From NCBI RefSeq assembly GCF_013085255.1, contig NZ_JABFCX010000003.1, positions 62,001 through 126,000 on the forward strand: DNA of 64,000 nucleotides. The letters run 5' to 3'. The position numbers and the translations under genes were made by a program. A model generated the notes under the pieces. That model was not told the DNA's origin and searched no databases. It worked only from the letters and a program-made list of their open reading frames with translations. The stretch's first letter is position 1. The number at the start of each line of letters is the position of its first letter. The stretch is from Parvularcula mediterranea. Its GTDB lineage: Bacteria; Pseudomonadota; Alphaproteobacteria; Caulobacterales; Parvularculaceae. Of the stretch, positions 25,536-33,952 are shown piece after piece.

Positions 25536-26477
25536 TCAACGCGCAACGGCGCGGGCGATATGCTTGTTGGAGAGAAGGGGCGCAGCGAGGACGCCTGCGA
25601 TGGTGGAGAGGGTCCTGCGCGGCTCCCGCACCAGCAGCTGCGGGGCCTGCGAAACGGCACGGAGGAGGGTCCCAAGATCGCCCTCGTCCGGCCTGCCAAG
25701 GCGCAAACGCCTGCGGACCGCGTAGCGGGTGAACCGGGCGATGATCTCTGCCTCGGCATTGGCAACATGGCCGGGGGCCATTGCCTTCGCTGCAGCGACC
25801 ACGCAGCTCCAGTCCGCGGAAAACTGCTCGAGATCTGAGGACAGGCCCTCCGCAGACGTCCTGTAGTTGACGGTCAACCTGTCGATGCCCCGGACCTTGT
25901 GTGCGGCGAGGAAGAGGCGCGCGAGAAAGTCTTGGTCCTCGGCCCGGTCAAGGTCTTCGGTGAAGCCGCCAATCGCCCTCGCGGCATCTGTCCTGACGCA
26001 GATGTTCGACGCCGTGCAGACCTGGTTGTCGCCTAGGATCAGGGGCAACGTCAGCGTCCTGCAGAAGCTGCTCAACCGTCCGTCCTCGCCATGCGCGGGA
26101 TCCCAGAAGCGCACCCGGCCGAAGGACAGGGCGAGTCCGGGATCGCTGGCGAACGCTTCCAGATGTCCCGCCAGAGCACCGGGGAGCAGCATGTCATCGG
26201 CATCAAGAAACGCCAGATACCGTCCACACGCTGCGGCAATCCCGGCATTGCGAGCTGCCGAAACCCCAGCATTCGCCTGCTTGATCACCCGCAGCCGTGG
26301 GTCACCGGCCCCCGCGCGCTCAGCAGCACCAGCATCGTCCGTCGGTGAACCATCATCAATGACAATGACTTCGAGCCCTTCAATCTCTTGAGTGAGTGCA
26401 GACCGGACAGCGTCTCCTACGGTGCCTGCGCTGCGGTAGCTCGGGATGATCACGGTAAAGAGGATGTACTTATGCAT
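25536..26477 (-). CDS. GT2-family glycosyltransferase
   Basis: A 313-residue GT-A enzyme: 'FTVIIPSYRSAGTVGDAVRS', 'VIVIDDGSPTDDAG', 'GVSAARNAGIAAACGRYLAF' and the DxD site 'FLDADDMLLPGAL'. Its acceptor-domain sequence differs from the next GT2, so the two probably add different sugars. It overlaps the flippase gene by 8 bp. Confidence 0.9.
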   Translation of the reverse strand: MHKYILFTVIIPSYRSAGTVGDAVRSALTQEIEGLEVIVIDDGSPTDDAGAAERAGAGDPRLRVIKQANAGVSAARNAGIAAACGRYLAFLDADDMLLPGALAGHLEAFASDPGLALSFGRVRFWDPAHGEDGRLSSFCRTLTLPLILGDNQVCTASNICVRTDAARAIGGFTEDLDRAEDQDFLARLFLAAHKVRGIDRLTVNYRTSAEGLSSDLEQFSADWSCVVAAAKAMAPGHVANAEAEIIARFTRYAVRRRLRLGRPDEGDLGTLLRAVSQAPQLLVREPRRTLSTIAGVLAAPLLSNKHIARAVAR

Positions 26478-27771
26478 GCTGGAGCTCCTTGGTCTGAGAA
26501 GAGGGGGTCATCTGTAGGCCGACGAAACGCAGACAGATGGAGAGGATGAGCTGGGCGCCTCCGGTGACCGCTGCGAGAGCGATGGCGGCGGCAAGGAGGC
26601 TCAACTGAGCGCCAGCGAGAAGCGCGAGAAGGGCGGCCGTGCCGATCAGAGCGTTGCCGGCGAACTCCGCACCGCTCCGGCCCTCGCTCCGAGCAAGCTG
26701 GACGACGCTCTCCCAAAGGAGCCGCGGCGCGCCCGTGAGGCAGAGGACGGCGACGATCGCGACCGCGCCATCCCACCGGTTGCCAAAGAGGATCGGGACG
26801 TAGAGAGGCGCAGCCACGGCCTGAACGACGAACACTGCGGTCAATGCGGGCAGGGCCGTCCACGCGAAGCGGTCGAACCGTTCACGGCGGCTCTGGCCCT
26901 CTTCGTCCTTACACAGAAAAGGCATCAGGATGAGCGAGAAGGCCGAGGAAACCGCTTGCGTCAGGCCGAGGCCAGCAGAGGTCGCGAGGTACCAGAGGCC
27001 CGCGGCTTCAACGCCGAGGACAGCGCCAATGATCGGCTTGTCGAGGTTGAGGCGTACGGCCGCCAGCGCTTCTGAGCCAAGGATCGGCAGACCAAACTTG
27101 AGGATCGGTCCCCACGCGGCCGCCTGAACCTCGCGCTGGGGCTGCCACTTCACGAGGCGCCTGACGCAAACGAGCCAGATCGGCATCGTCAGCACCTTGG
27201 GCAGGACCAGGGCCCAGACGCCCGCTCCGGCAAGCGCGAGCACAACGGTCAGAACACAGTCAGCTATGTTCTGGGCCGCTGCGATCCGTGCGACCTCATC
27301 GGCACGCTCATCGCGCAGGGCACGGAACACATGGACGAGGCCCAACGGCATTCCAAGGAACACGAGCGCGAGCGCCATGCCAAGATAGGGAGCCGAAACG
27401 TGGCCCGTAGCCCCACCCACCATCCAGCCGATCGCGAGCTGAATCCCTGCAAGCACTGCGCAGACGAGAATGTTCAGCTGCCAGCTCGCCTTGGAAACCG
27501 CCTCGAGTTCATCTGCATGTGCCCTGATGATCGATTGGCCAGTACCGATCTGTGCACCGACTTTGACCAGCTCGTGGCTCGACAGGAGCAGGGCAGCGAC
27601 ACCGAATGCCTCTGGCCCGAGGATCCGGGCAACAATCGCGACGGAAAGCAGTCGGACCGCCCGGGTGGCGACATCAGCGCCAGCCAGCCAAGCGAGGTTT
27701 CGCGCGATACGGGTGCGCAGAAGGGCGGCGATGGAAGTCTTGGTCTTGCGAAGATCGAGCACGGTTTTCAT
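26470..27771 (-). CDS. Wzx-type polysaccharide flippase
   Basis: A 433-residue MOP-superfamily transporter with about 12 hydrophobic segments, starting 'MKTVLDLRKTKTSIAALLRT' and containing 'LARNLAWLAGADVATRAVRLL'-like and 'RILGPEAFGVAALLLS' segments typical of Wzx/PST proteins. It would flip undecaprenyl-linked repeat units to the periplasm. First gene of the minus-strand operon; a sigma54-like element lies 20 bp upstream. Confidence 0.85.
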   Translation of the reverse strand: MKTVLDLRKTKTSIAALLRTRIARNLAWLAGADVATRAVRLLSVAIVARILGPEAFGVAALLLSSHELVKVGAQIGTGQSIIRAHADELEAVSKASWQLNILVCAVLAGIQLAIGWMVGGATGHVSAPYLGMALALVFLGMPLGLVHVFRALRDERADEVARIAAAQNIADCVLTVVLALAGAGVWALVLPKVLTMPIWLVCVRRLVKWQPQREVQAAAWGPILKFGLPILGSEALAAVRLNLDKPIIGAVLGVEAAGLWYLATSAGLGLTQAVSSAFSLILMPFLCKDEEGQSRRERFDRFAWTALPALTAVFVVQAVAAPLYVPILFGNRWDGAVAIVAVLCLTGAPRLLWESVVQLARSEGRSGAEFAGNALIGTAALLALLAGAQLSLLAAAIALAAVTGGAQLILSICLRFVGLQMTPSSQTKELQHA

Positions 27772-27790
27772 CCTTTGTCGGGATGAAGGT

Positions 27791-27807
27791 CGCAGGTTCC
27801 GTGCCTG
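27791..27807 (-). promoter_or_regulatory. Candidate sigma54 promoter for wzx operon
   Basis: The minus strand reads CAGGCACGGAACCTGCG: GGCACG at -24 and CTGC at -12 with the required GG-N10-GC spacing. It fits the consensus YTGGCACG-N4-TTGCW at 14 of 17 positions counting N. The inferred start site is about 10 nt before the wzx ATG. Confidence 0.55.
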
Positions 27808-27866
27808 CCGAGCTCATACGCTTGTCAGCTATAAAAGTGAGCAAAAACATTGTTATAGTTGGTGTG

Positions 27867-27937
27867 TGCAGAATGCAGAAATCCGCGGACGTGCGGAATG
27901 CCAGAGCGCCTTTCGCAGAATATCCGTGCACTCTGCA
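27867..27937. promoter_or_regulatory. TGCA-N3-TGCA sites in the divergent EPS promoter region
   Basis: TGCAGAATGCA (27867-27877) and TGCACTCTGCA (27927-27937) are exact matches 60 bp apart, with a degenerate third copy TGCATCCTGCG at 28047-28057. They lie between the wzx operon and the GT26/sugar-transferase gene and could serve as upstream activator sites for both. The remaining 27772-28170 sequence has no gene. Confidence 0.6.
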
Positions 27938-28120
27938 AAGAGCGATGAGGCTCGAAGTTCACGCTCAATTGGGGAGGTTTTGGACAGGCATCTCCACCAG
28001 TGAAGGCGCCCTTGCAAAACACGACCGCATTTTAGCGATATCGTCGTGCATCCTGCGATCCGCTAGAGACGGAAAGATGGAAAAGCAAAAAAATACAATA
28101 GGATAGCCCACTCACTCCAT

Positions 28121-28137
28121 TCGGCCTGGCCTCTGCA
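28121..28137 (+). promoter_or_regulatory. Candidate sigma54 promoter before the fused transferase gene
   Basis: TCGGCCTGGCCTCTGCA keeps GG-N10-GC and the TGCA at -12 but has CCT instead of CAC at -24. It is 33 bp before the ATG at 28171. Confidence 0.4.
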
Positions 28138-28170
28138 ACGTCTCCTGCGAAACCGAAAGAGGAGTTTGCA

Positions 28171-29562
28171 ATGTCAGCCTGTGCAGTGAGAGAAACCACC
28201 GAAGCGCTCGGCACCCGGACGATCGAGCTTGAAGGCATCAAGATCGCCAACGCGTCGAAGGATGAAGCGCTCGAAGACCTGCGCCTTCGCCTCGACCTCC
28301 GCCAGCGGTCGCGCATCATGTTCATGAACGCGCATTGCTTCAATGTCCTCAGAAGCAATCCCTACTATGCCACGGCGCTGCGCAGGGCCGATGTTCTACT
28401 CCCTGACGGATCTGGCGTCGCCTTCGCCGCCCGGATGAAGCAGCAAAAGTTCGAAGCCAACCTCAACGGTACCGATCTCGTCCCCGCACTGTTCGATAGC
28501 CTGACGGACCGGAAGACCCGAGTCTTTCTCCTCGGCGGAACGGAAGGCGTCGCGGAAGAAGCTGCCGCCAACATCACTGCCGACTGGCCCGACATCGATA
28601 TTGTCGGCACACGCAACGGCTACTTTGCGCAGAGCCAATCGACAGAAATCGTCAAGGAAATCAACGCGACAGACGCAGACATCGTCCTCGTCGCCATGGG
28701 CGTTCCCCAGCAGGAGCTGTGGATCGACCGTCACGGTGCAGCGCTTGAAGCGCCGATGGTCCTCGCGGTGGGCGGTCTCTTCGATTTCCTCGCAGAGCGC
28801 GTCTCCCGTGCACCGACGATCGTGAGGCGGACGGGAATGGAGTGGGGCTGGCGGATGATGCAGGAGCCGAGCCGGCTCTGGCGTCGCTACGTGATCGGCA
28901 ACCCGGTCTACCTCTCCCATGCCCTCGCAGACGGCATCCGGAGTCGTCTTCGTCAGTGTCATGATATTCTGGCGCGTGGCCTCGATATCGTCGGCTCGGC
29001 CGCAGCCCTGCTCCTCGCGGCACCGATCCTCCTGCCAGCCATGCTTGCGGTAAAGCTCACAAGCCCTGGCCCCGTCTTTTTTCGCCAGGAGCGTGTCGGG
29101 AAGGGCGGCCGCCTTTTTCAGATGCTGAAGCTCCGCTCCATGGTCGTGGACGCCGAGACCCGGCGCGCTGAGGTCGAGAAGCTCAACCACCACGGCGAAG
29201 AAGCGGTGACGTTCAAGATCGCCGATGACCCCCGCATCACGCCAGTGGGCAAGTTCATCCGCCGCTACTCGATCGACGAGCTGCCTCAGCTCATCAATGT
29301 CCTCCAAGGCGACATGGCTCTCGTCGGTCCCCGTCCGCCGCTGCCGGAAGAAGCCATCCAGTACAGCGGCGAGGCATGGGTCAGGCTTTCCGTGAAACCC
29401 GGCATCACGTGCTTCTGGCAGGTCGGCGGGCGCGCATCTCTAGGCTTCCGGGAGCAGGTGCGCCTCGATCTTCAGTACATTCGCGAACGGGATCTCGTCA
29501 CCGATATCGAAATACTCGCCAAGACACCGCTCGCCGTGATTACCGCGAAAGGTGCCTATTGA
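28171..29562 (+). CDS. GT26 (WecG/TagA) - phosphoglycosyl transferase fusion
   Basis: A 463-residue protein joining two enzymes. Residues about 20-235 are a WecG/TagA/CpsF glycosyltransferase: 'FMNAHCFNVLRSN', 'LLPDGSGVAFAARM', 'LLGGTEGVAEEAAANI', 'VAMGVPQQELWI'. Residues about 265-463 are a monotopic phosphoglycosyl transferase: re-entrant hydrophobic helix, 'FFRQERVGKGGRLFQMLKLRSM', the catalytic Asp-Glu in 'YSIDELPQLINVLQGDMALV', 'GPRPPLPEE' and 'KPGITCFWQVGGR'. The C-terminal part would start a glycan on undecaprenyl phosphate and the N-terminal part add the second sugar. GAAAGAGGAG precedes the ATG. Confidence 0.9.
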   Translation: MSACAVRETTEALGTRTIELEGIKIANASKDEALEDLRLRLDLRQRSRIMFMNAHCFNVLRSNPYYATALRRADVLLPDGSGVAFAARMKQQKFEANLNGTDLVPALFDSLTDRKTRVFLLGGTEGVAEEAAANITADWPDIDIVGTRNGYFAQSQSTEIVKEINATDADIVLVAMGVPQQELWIDRHGAALEAPMVLAVGGLFDFLAERVSRAPTIVRRTGMEWGWRMMQEPSRLWRRYVIGNPVYLSHALADGIRSRLRQCHDILARGLDIVGSAAALLLAAPILLPAMLAVKLTSPGPVFFRQERVGKGGRLFQMLKLRSMVVDAETRRAEVEKLNHHGEEAVTFKIADDPRITPVGKFIRRYSIDELPQLINVLQGDMALVGPRPPLPEEAIQYSGEAWVRLSVKPGITCFWQVGGRASLGFREQVRLDLQYIRERDLVTDIEILAKTPLAVITAKGAY

Positions 29563-29581
29563 TGGGGATCACCGGAGAGTC

Positions 29582-29617
29582 TTGCATTTTGCAAAGCGAG
29601 TATGTTGCAATTTGCAA
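29582..29617. promoter_or_regulatory. Paired TTGCA-N3-TGCAA palindromes
   Basis: TTGCATTTTGCAA (29582-29594) and TTGCAATTTGCAA (29605-29617) are two near-identical operators 23 bp apart (about two helical turns). They sit about 90-125 bp before the histidine kinase gene and share the core TGCA-N3-TGCA with the other EPS promoters. Confidence 0.65.
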
Positions 29618-29658
29618 GAATACGAAACGGAAACCCAGTGTTTTTGCGGTCTTCTGTT

Positions 29659-29675
29659 CCGGCACGGCCCGTGAA
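29659..29675 (+). promoter_or_regulatory. Candidate sigma54 -24 element before the kinase gene
   Basis: CCGGCACGGCCCGTGAA has a near-perfect -24 half (GGCACG) but GTGA rather than TTGC at -12. It lies 42 bp past the paired palindromes and 31 bp before the preferred start codon. Confidence 0.4.
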
Positions 29676-29706
29676 CCTTGGTTCTTCGAGACTTCGGAGA
29701 CGGGTG

Positions 29707-32421
29707 ATGGCCATTGATGACCTTCGGGAGAGCCTTATGGGCAACGAAGACGCAGTTATGGATGATCAGAGTGAGCTGCAGATCGCGCTGCGTAACGCAG
29801 TCATTGATCAGGCGCTCGACTGCGTCGTCATCATCGACGGTATCGGCAAGATCATCGAGTTCAATCCTGCGGCGTGCAGAACCTTCGGTTATCGCCGGGA
29901 AGACGTCATCGGCCTGAACCTCGCCAACGTCCTCGTTCCAGAGCGTTTCCGCCAGATGCACACGGACGGGATGGAGCGCTTCAAACGGACGGGCGAGGGC
30001 CCTGTCATCGGGAAGCGGATCGAGATCGAAGCTCTCTGTGCGGACGGTGCGGAGATCCCCGTTGAACTCGCGATCACTCCCGTGAATTGCGACGGCGTCC
30101 ATTACTTCACAGCCTATCTCCGCGACATCAGCCTCCGCCTCGAAGCCGAGGAGGAAGTGCGCGCGTCGCAGAACAAGTATCAGAACCTGTTCGAGCTCTC
30201 GACCGATGCAATCATCGTCCACACTGTCAAAGGAGAAATCGTCGAGTTCAATTCCAAAGCAGCGAGCCTTCTCGGCCTGGAGCGGGAACACTCGATCGGC
30301 AATCACGTCAAAAGCCTGCATCCGGACAGCGCTATCCCCGCGGCCAAAGCCGCCTTAGGCGAGGTGATGGCTGGTCGGGAAGTCAGTATCGAGACAGAAT
30401 TCCTCAGCGCGTCGGGTGAACCCTTCGCAGCCGAGCTGACCGCGCGCCAGGTGGATACCGAGGCCGGTCCGCTCGTCCATGGCGTCGTACGCGACATCTC
30501 CGAACGCAAGCAGCACGAGGCTGAACGCGACCGCTACGAAAAGCTCCTCGCCCACGCCCAGCGCCTCGCGCAGGTCGGTAGTTTCGAGTGGGAGATCAAG
30601 TCCGGGACCTTCTTTTGGTCGCCAGCTACTTATGAGATCTTCGGCCTTGACGCCGAGAAGCCAGCTCCGACCACGGAAGAGTTCACGGCTCTCCTTCACC
30701 CCGAGGATCTCGCTAGGCTTGAACCCGAGGTCCGGGCCGCTGTTGCAACGGGTACGGATCAGGAAGTGACCCACCGGGTCATCCTGCACGACGGCTCGAT
30801 CAAGACCGTGGAGACGCGGATCCAGACCCTGCGCAGCCCGAACGGCACGCCCTACCGCCTTGTCGGTACGATCCAGGACATCACCAAAGTCGCCGAGGCC
30901 AACCAGGCCCTCACCGAAGCGAAAGAGGCGGCAGAAGCAGCCAGCATCGCGAAGACACAGTTCCTAGCATCCATGTCTCACGAAATGCGCACGCCCCTCA
31001 ATGGCGTGATCGGCCTTCTGGATCTCCTTGGTGAGACGGCGCTGACGGAGGTGCAGACCAAGTATCTGGAGCAGGCAGCCGCATCTGCGGACTCGCTCCT
31101 GACCCTGCTGTCGGACCTCCTCGACCTCTCGCGCATTGAAGCCGGCGAGATCGAGATCGAGCGCAAGCCGATCCTGACCCGTGACTTCATCGATCAGTCC
31201 GTGTCCGTCATCAAGGCAACTTTCGCCGACCGTCAGCCTACGATCGACGTTCGCATCTCTCCGACCACGCCCGATGCAATCGAAGGCGACGCCGCGAGGC
31301 TGCGCCAGGTGCTGGTCAACCTTCTCTCCAACGCCGTGAAGTTCACGCCTTCTGGCGAGGTCAAGGTGGAGGTCGACTATGACCCCGCCGCATCGAGCCT
31401 CCAACTCGACGTGATCGACCGCGGAATCGGTATCGCAGAAGACGTGCTCCCGCGGCTCTTCGACCGCTTCGTCCAAGCCCATACCGGGCTTAGCCGCCGT
31501 TACGACGGGGCAGGGCTCGGCCTTGCCATCTGCCGCGACTTATGTCGCGCCATGGGCGGCGACATCAGCGCCTCCAGTACCCTTGGTGAAGGCTCGCGTT
31601 TCTCCGTATCCGTCCCCGCTGCCGCAGCGCAAATCGGCGGTCAGGAGATCAAGGCCGACAACCCGGGCGACGCTGCAGCTGAGCTTCTCAGCGGGTTTTC
31701 GATCCTGATCGCGGAAGACAGCGATACCAACGCCCTCGTCGTCTCCCGCCGTCTGGAGCGGCAGGGCGCAAAGGTGGTCCGCGCTCGCGACGGCCGCGAA
31801 GCTGTGCTCAGTGCACAAACCGGCTCCTATGACGTCATCCTGATGGACGTCTCCATGCCCGAGATGGATGGCCTCGAAGCGACCCGCGCCCTTCGTGCGC
31901 TTGGCGGTAGGTTTGCATCCGTTCCGATCATCGCCCTGACCGCGCACGCGCTGCGCGGCGACAAGGAGCGGTGCCTCGAAGCCGGGATGAATGGCTATGT
32001 CAGCAAGCCGATCGCCACTGATGAACTCATCAGCAACATTCTCCGTACCGTGACTGACAGGAGGCCCTCAATGCAGGACGATCTTCTCGTACCCGACACA
32101 TCCGTCAACGACTGGCAGGACGATCCCGAACTCTTCGCCGAAGTCCTTGAAATGTTCCGCGGCGAGCTTGCAGGCTACCGTGAGGCCTTGAGCGAAGCTG
32201 GCCAGGCAGAGAGCAACGAAGTCTTCCGCCACATCCATTCTCTCAAGAGCTCCGCAGGCAATGTCGGCGCTCTGCCGCTTCAGGCTCTCGCTACGGAGCT
32301 CGACAGCCTCTCCAAAGACGGTCGCGCCAGCGAAGTCATCAGCAGGCTGCCGAACCTGATCGACCTGATCGCCAAGACTGAAGCGGCCATCGACAGCGCA
32401 TCAGGAAGGATTGCGTCATGA
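29707..32421 (+). CDS. PAS-rich hybrid sensor histidine kinase with REC and HPt domains
   Basis: A 904-residue cytoplasmic sensor with no membrane segment. Order: PAS1 ('DCVVIIDGIGKIIEFNPAAC'), PAS2 ('TDAIIVHTVKGEIVEFN'), PAS3 ('YEIFGLDAEKPAPTTEEF'), HisKA with His425 in 'ASMSHEMRTPLNG', HATPase_c ('NLLSNAVKFTPSG', 'DRGIGIAEDVLPRLFDRF', 'GAGLGLAICRDL'), REC with Asp714 in 'VILMDVSMPEMDG', and HPt with His844 in 'IHSLKSSAGNVG'. It has all modules for an internal phosphorelay ending on the sigma54 activator whose gene overlaps it by 4 bp. The frame is open from 29602, but that ATG lies in the operator; 29707 is preferred. Confidence 0.92.
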   Translation: MAIDDLRESLMGNEDAVMDDQSELQIALRNAVIDQALDCVVIIDGIGKIIEFNPAACRTFGYRREDVIGLNLANVLVPERFRQMHTDGMERFKRTGEGPVIGKRIEIEALCADGAEIPVELAITPVNCDGVHYFTAYLRDISLRLEAEEEVRASQNKYQNLFELSTDAIIVHTVKGEIVEFNSKAASLLGLEREHSIGNHVKSLHPDSAIPAAKAALGEVMAGREVSIETEFLSASGEPFAAELTARQVDTEAGPLVHGVVRDISERKQHEAERDRYEKLLAHAQRLAQVGSFEWEIKSGTFFWSPATYEIFGLDAEKPAPTTEEFTALLHPEDLARLEPEVRAAVATGTDQEVTHRVILHDGSIKTVETRIQTLRSPNGTPYRLVGTIQDITKVAEANQALTEAKEAAEAASIAKTQFLASMSHEMRTPLNGVIGLLDLLGETALTEVQTKYLEQAAASADSLLTLLSDLLDLSRIEAGEIEIERKPILTRDFIDQSVSVIKATFADRQPTIDVRISPTTPDAIEGDAARLRQVLVNLLSNAVKFTPSGEVKVEVDYDPAASSLQLDVIDRGIGIAEDVLPRLFDRFVQAHTGLSRRYDGAGLGLAICRDLCRAMGGDISASSTLGEGSRFSVSVPAAAAQIGGQEIKADNPGDAAAELLSGFSILIAEDSDTNALVVSRRLERQGAKVVRARDGREAVLSAQTGSYDVILMDVSMPEMDGLEATRALRALGGRFASVPIIALTAHALRGDKERCLEAGMNGYVSKPIATDELISNILRTVTDRRPSMQDDLLVPDTSVNDWQDDPELFAEVLEMFRGELAGYREALSEAGQAESNEVFRHIHSLKSSAGNVGALPLQALATELDSLSKDGRASEVISRLPNLIDLIAKTEAAIDSASGRIAS

Positions 32422-33809
32422 AGACCACCGTCCTGATCATCGAAGACAGCCCCTCCATGGCGCGGACCTATGATGGTTTCCTCCGCCGCGCCGGGATGGA
32501 GACGATCGTGGTCGAGACCTGCGCAGCGGGCATCGATGAGATCTCCCGTGAAGAGCCCCACGCCGTGCTCCTCGACCTGCACCTGCCGGATGGCAGTGGC
32601 CTGAAGCTCCTCCGCTGGCTTCAGAAGGAAGGCCGCAAGGTCCCCGTCATCGCGATCACTGCCAATGGCTCGATGGGCACAGCCGTCGAGGCCATGCGCG
32701 AAGGTGCCCGCGACTTCCTCGTCAAACCGTTCAGTGGGCCGAAGATGATCGCTGCGCTTGAGCAGATGTGGATGCGTACGGAGGAAGAGACAGACGACAC
32801 ACCCGTTCCTGCGCCCGCTGCCAAGCCGCAGCCTCAAGAGAATCAGGCAATCGCCTCCCAGATGATCGGCGAGTCCCTGCCGATGAAGGCAGTCTACAAG
32901 ATCATCGAGGCTGCAGCGCCCAGCGACGCCAGCGTCTTCATCACCGGCGAAAGCGGCACCGGCAAGGAGCTCGCCGCCGAAGCGATCCACCGCAATTCTG
33001 GCCGCAGCCGCGGTCCCCTCGTGATTCTCAACTGCGCTGCCATCGCGCCGAACATGCTGGAGAGCGAAGTCTTCGGCCACGTGAAGGGCGCCTTCACCGG
33101 AGCCGTTTCCGACCGCGAAGGCGCAGCGGAGAGGGCTCACGGCGGGACGCTCTTCCTCGATGAACTCGGCGAGATGGAGATCGGCCTCCAGAGCAAACTC
33201 CTCCGCCTGCTGCAGGAAGGCACCTACATGCGGGTCGGCGAGTCCAAAGAACGCCGTGCCGACATCCGGTTCGTCGCTGCCACCAACCGCGACCCGAGGA
33301 AGGCCATCGTCGAAGGCAAGCTGCGCGAAGACCTCTACTTCCGCCTCAACGTCATTCCCATCACCATGCCGCCCCTGCGAGAGCGAGGCATGGACACGGT
33401 GCTCATCGCGTCTTCGTTCCTTGAGCGCTTCGCCAAGGAGCACGGCAAGACGCAAACCACCTTCGACGAAGGAGCCCGTGCGGCCCTCGCTTCCCATGGC
33501 TGGCCAGGCAATGTTCGTGAGCTGATGAACGTCGTCAGGCGCGCAGTCATCCTCGGTACGGGTCAAGGCGACGAAGTCACAGCCGAAGATCTGGCCCTCG
33601 CCATGCAGCTCGACGGAGAGGGACAGGCGCCGGTCGTGAGCTTTAGCGAAGGGGCATGGGATGCCGTCGTCGAACCCCTTCACGTGACGGAACGCAGGGC
33701 CATCGAGCGGGCCCTCGCGGTCACCGAAGGCAACATTCAGGAGGCCGCCCGCCTTCTGGAAATCAACCCCTCGACGATCTACCGCAAGAAGACCTCCTGG
33801 GCCGTTTAA
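32418..33809 (+). CDS. NtrC-family sigma54-dependent response regulator
   Basis: A 463-residue activator. REC domain 1-120 with the phospho-acceptor Asp in 'AVLLDLHLPDGSG' (about 54) and Lys in 'DFLVKPFSG'. AAA+ domain with Walker A 'GESGTGKE', the sigma54-contacting 'GAFTGA' loop, Walker B 'GGTLFLDELGEM' and arginine-finger region 'FRLNVIPI'. The C-terminal Fis-type HTH is 'AARLLEINPSTIYRKK'. Coupled to the hybrid kinase by an ATGA overlap. It is the most plausible binder of the TGCA-N3-TGCA sites in this locus. Confidence 0.94.
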   Translation: MKTTVLIIEDSPSMARTYDGFLRRAGMETIVVETCAAGIDEISREEPHAVLLDLHLPDGSGLKLLRWLQKEGRKVPVIAITANGSMGTAVEAMREGARDFLVKPFSGPKMIAALEQMWMRTEEETDDTPVPAPAAKPQPQENQAIASQMIGESLPMKAVYKIIEAAAPSDASVFITGESGTGKELAAEAIHRNSGRSRGPLVILNCAAIAPNMLESEVFGHVKGAFTGAVSDREGAAERAHGGTLFLDELGEMEIGLQSKLLRLLQEGTYMRVGESKERRADIRFVAATNRDPRKAIVEGKLREDLYFRLNVIPITMPPLRERGMDTVLIASSFLERFAKEHGKTQTTFDEGARAALASHGWPGNVRELMNVVRRAVILGTGQGDEVTAEDLALAMQLDGEGQAPVVSFSEGAWDAVVEPLHVTERRAIERALAVTEGNIQEAARLLEINPSTIYRKKTSWAV

Positions 33810-33928
33810 AACGCTCGCTGCTGCGGCGTCTTTGAGCACAGCAGCGATCAGTGCTTCACTCTCTTCCAAACACAGGCGGAGAGGGCTGTTCTCACCTTCC
33901 GCCAAGGGCAGGAGGGCGAGCGATTACA

Positions 33929-33952
33929 ATGACTTCGCTTGAGTTCGTTTGA
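33929..33952 (+). CDS. Possible 7-codon leader ORF
   Basis: ATG ... TGA encoding MTSLEFV, preceded by GGAGGG 12 nt upstream; its TGA overlaps the TTG start of the next gene. It may couple translation initiation at that weak start codon, or be chance. Confidence 0.25.
   Translation: MTSLEFV

Noticed and set aside
32280-33905. 541-codon open frame antisense to the sigma54 activator
   Set aside because: Product is an Asp/Glu/Arg/His-rich shadow sequence with no recognisable domain; the + strand gene has all expected motifs.
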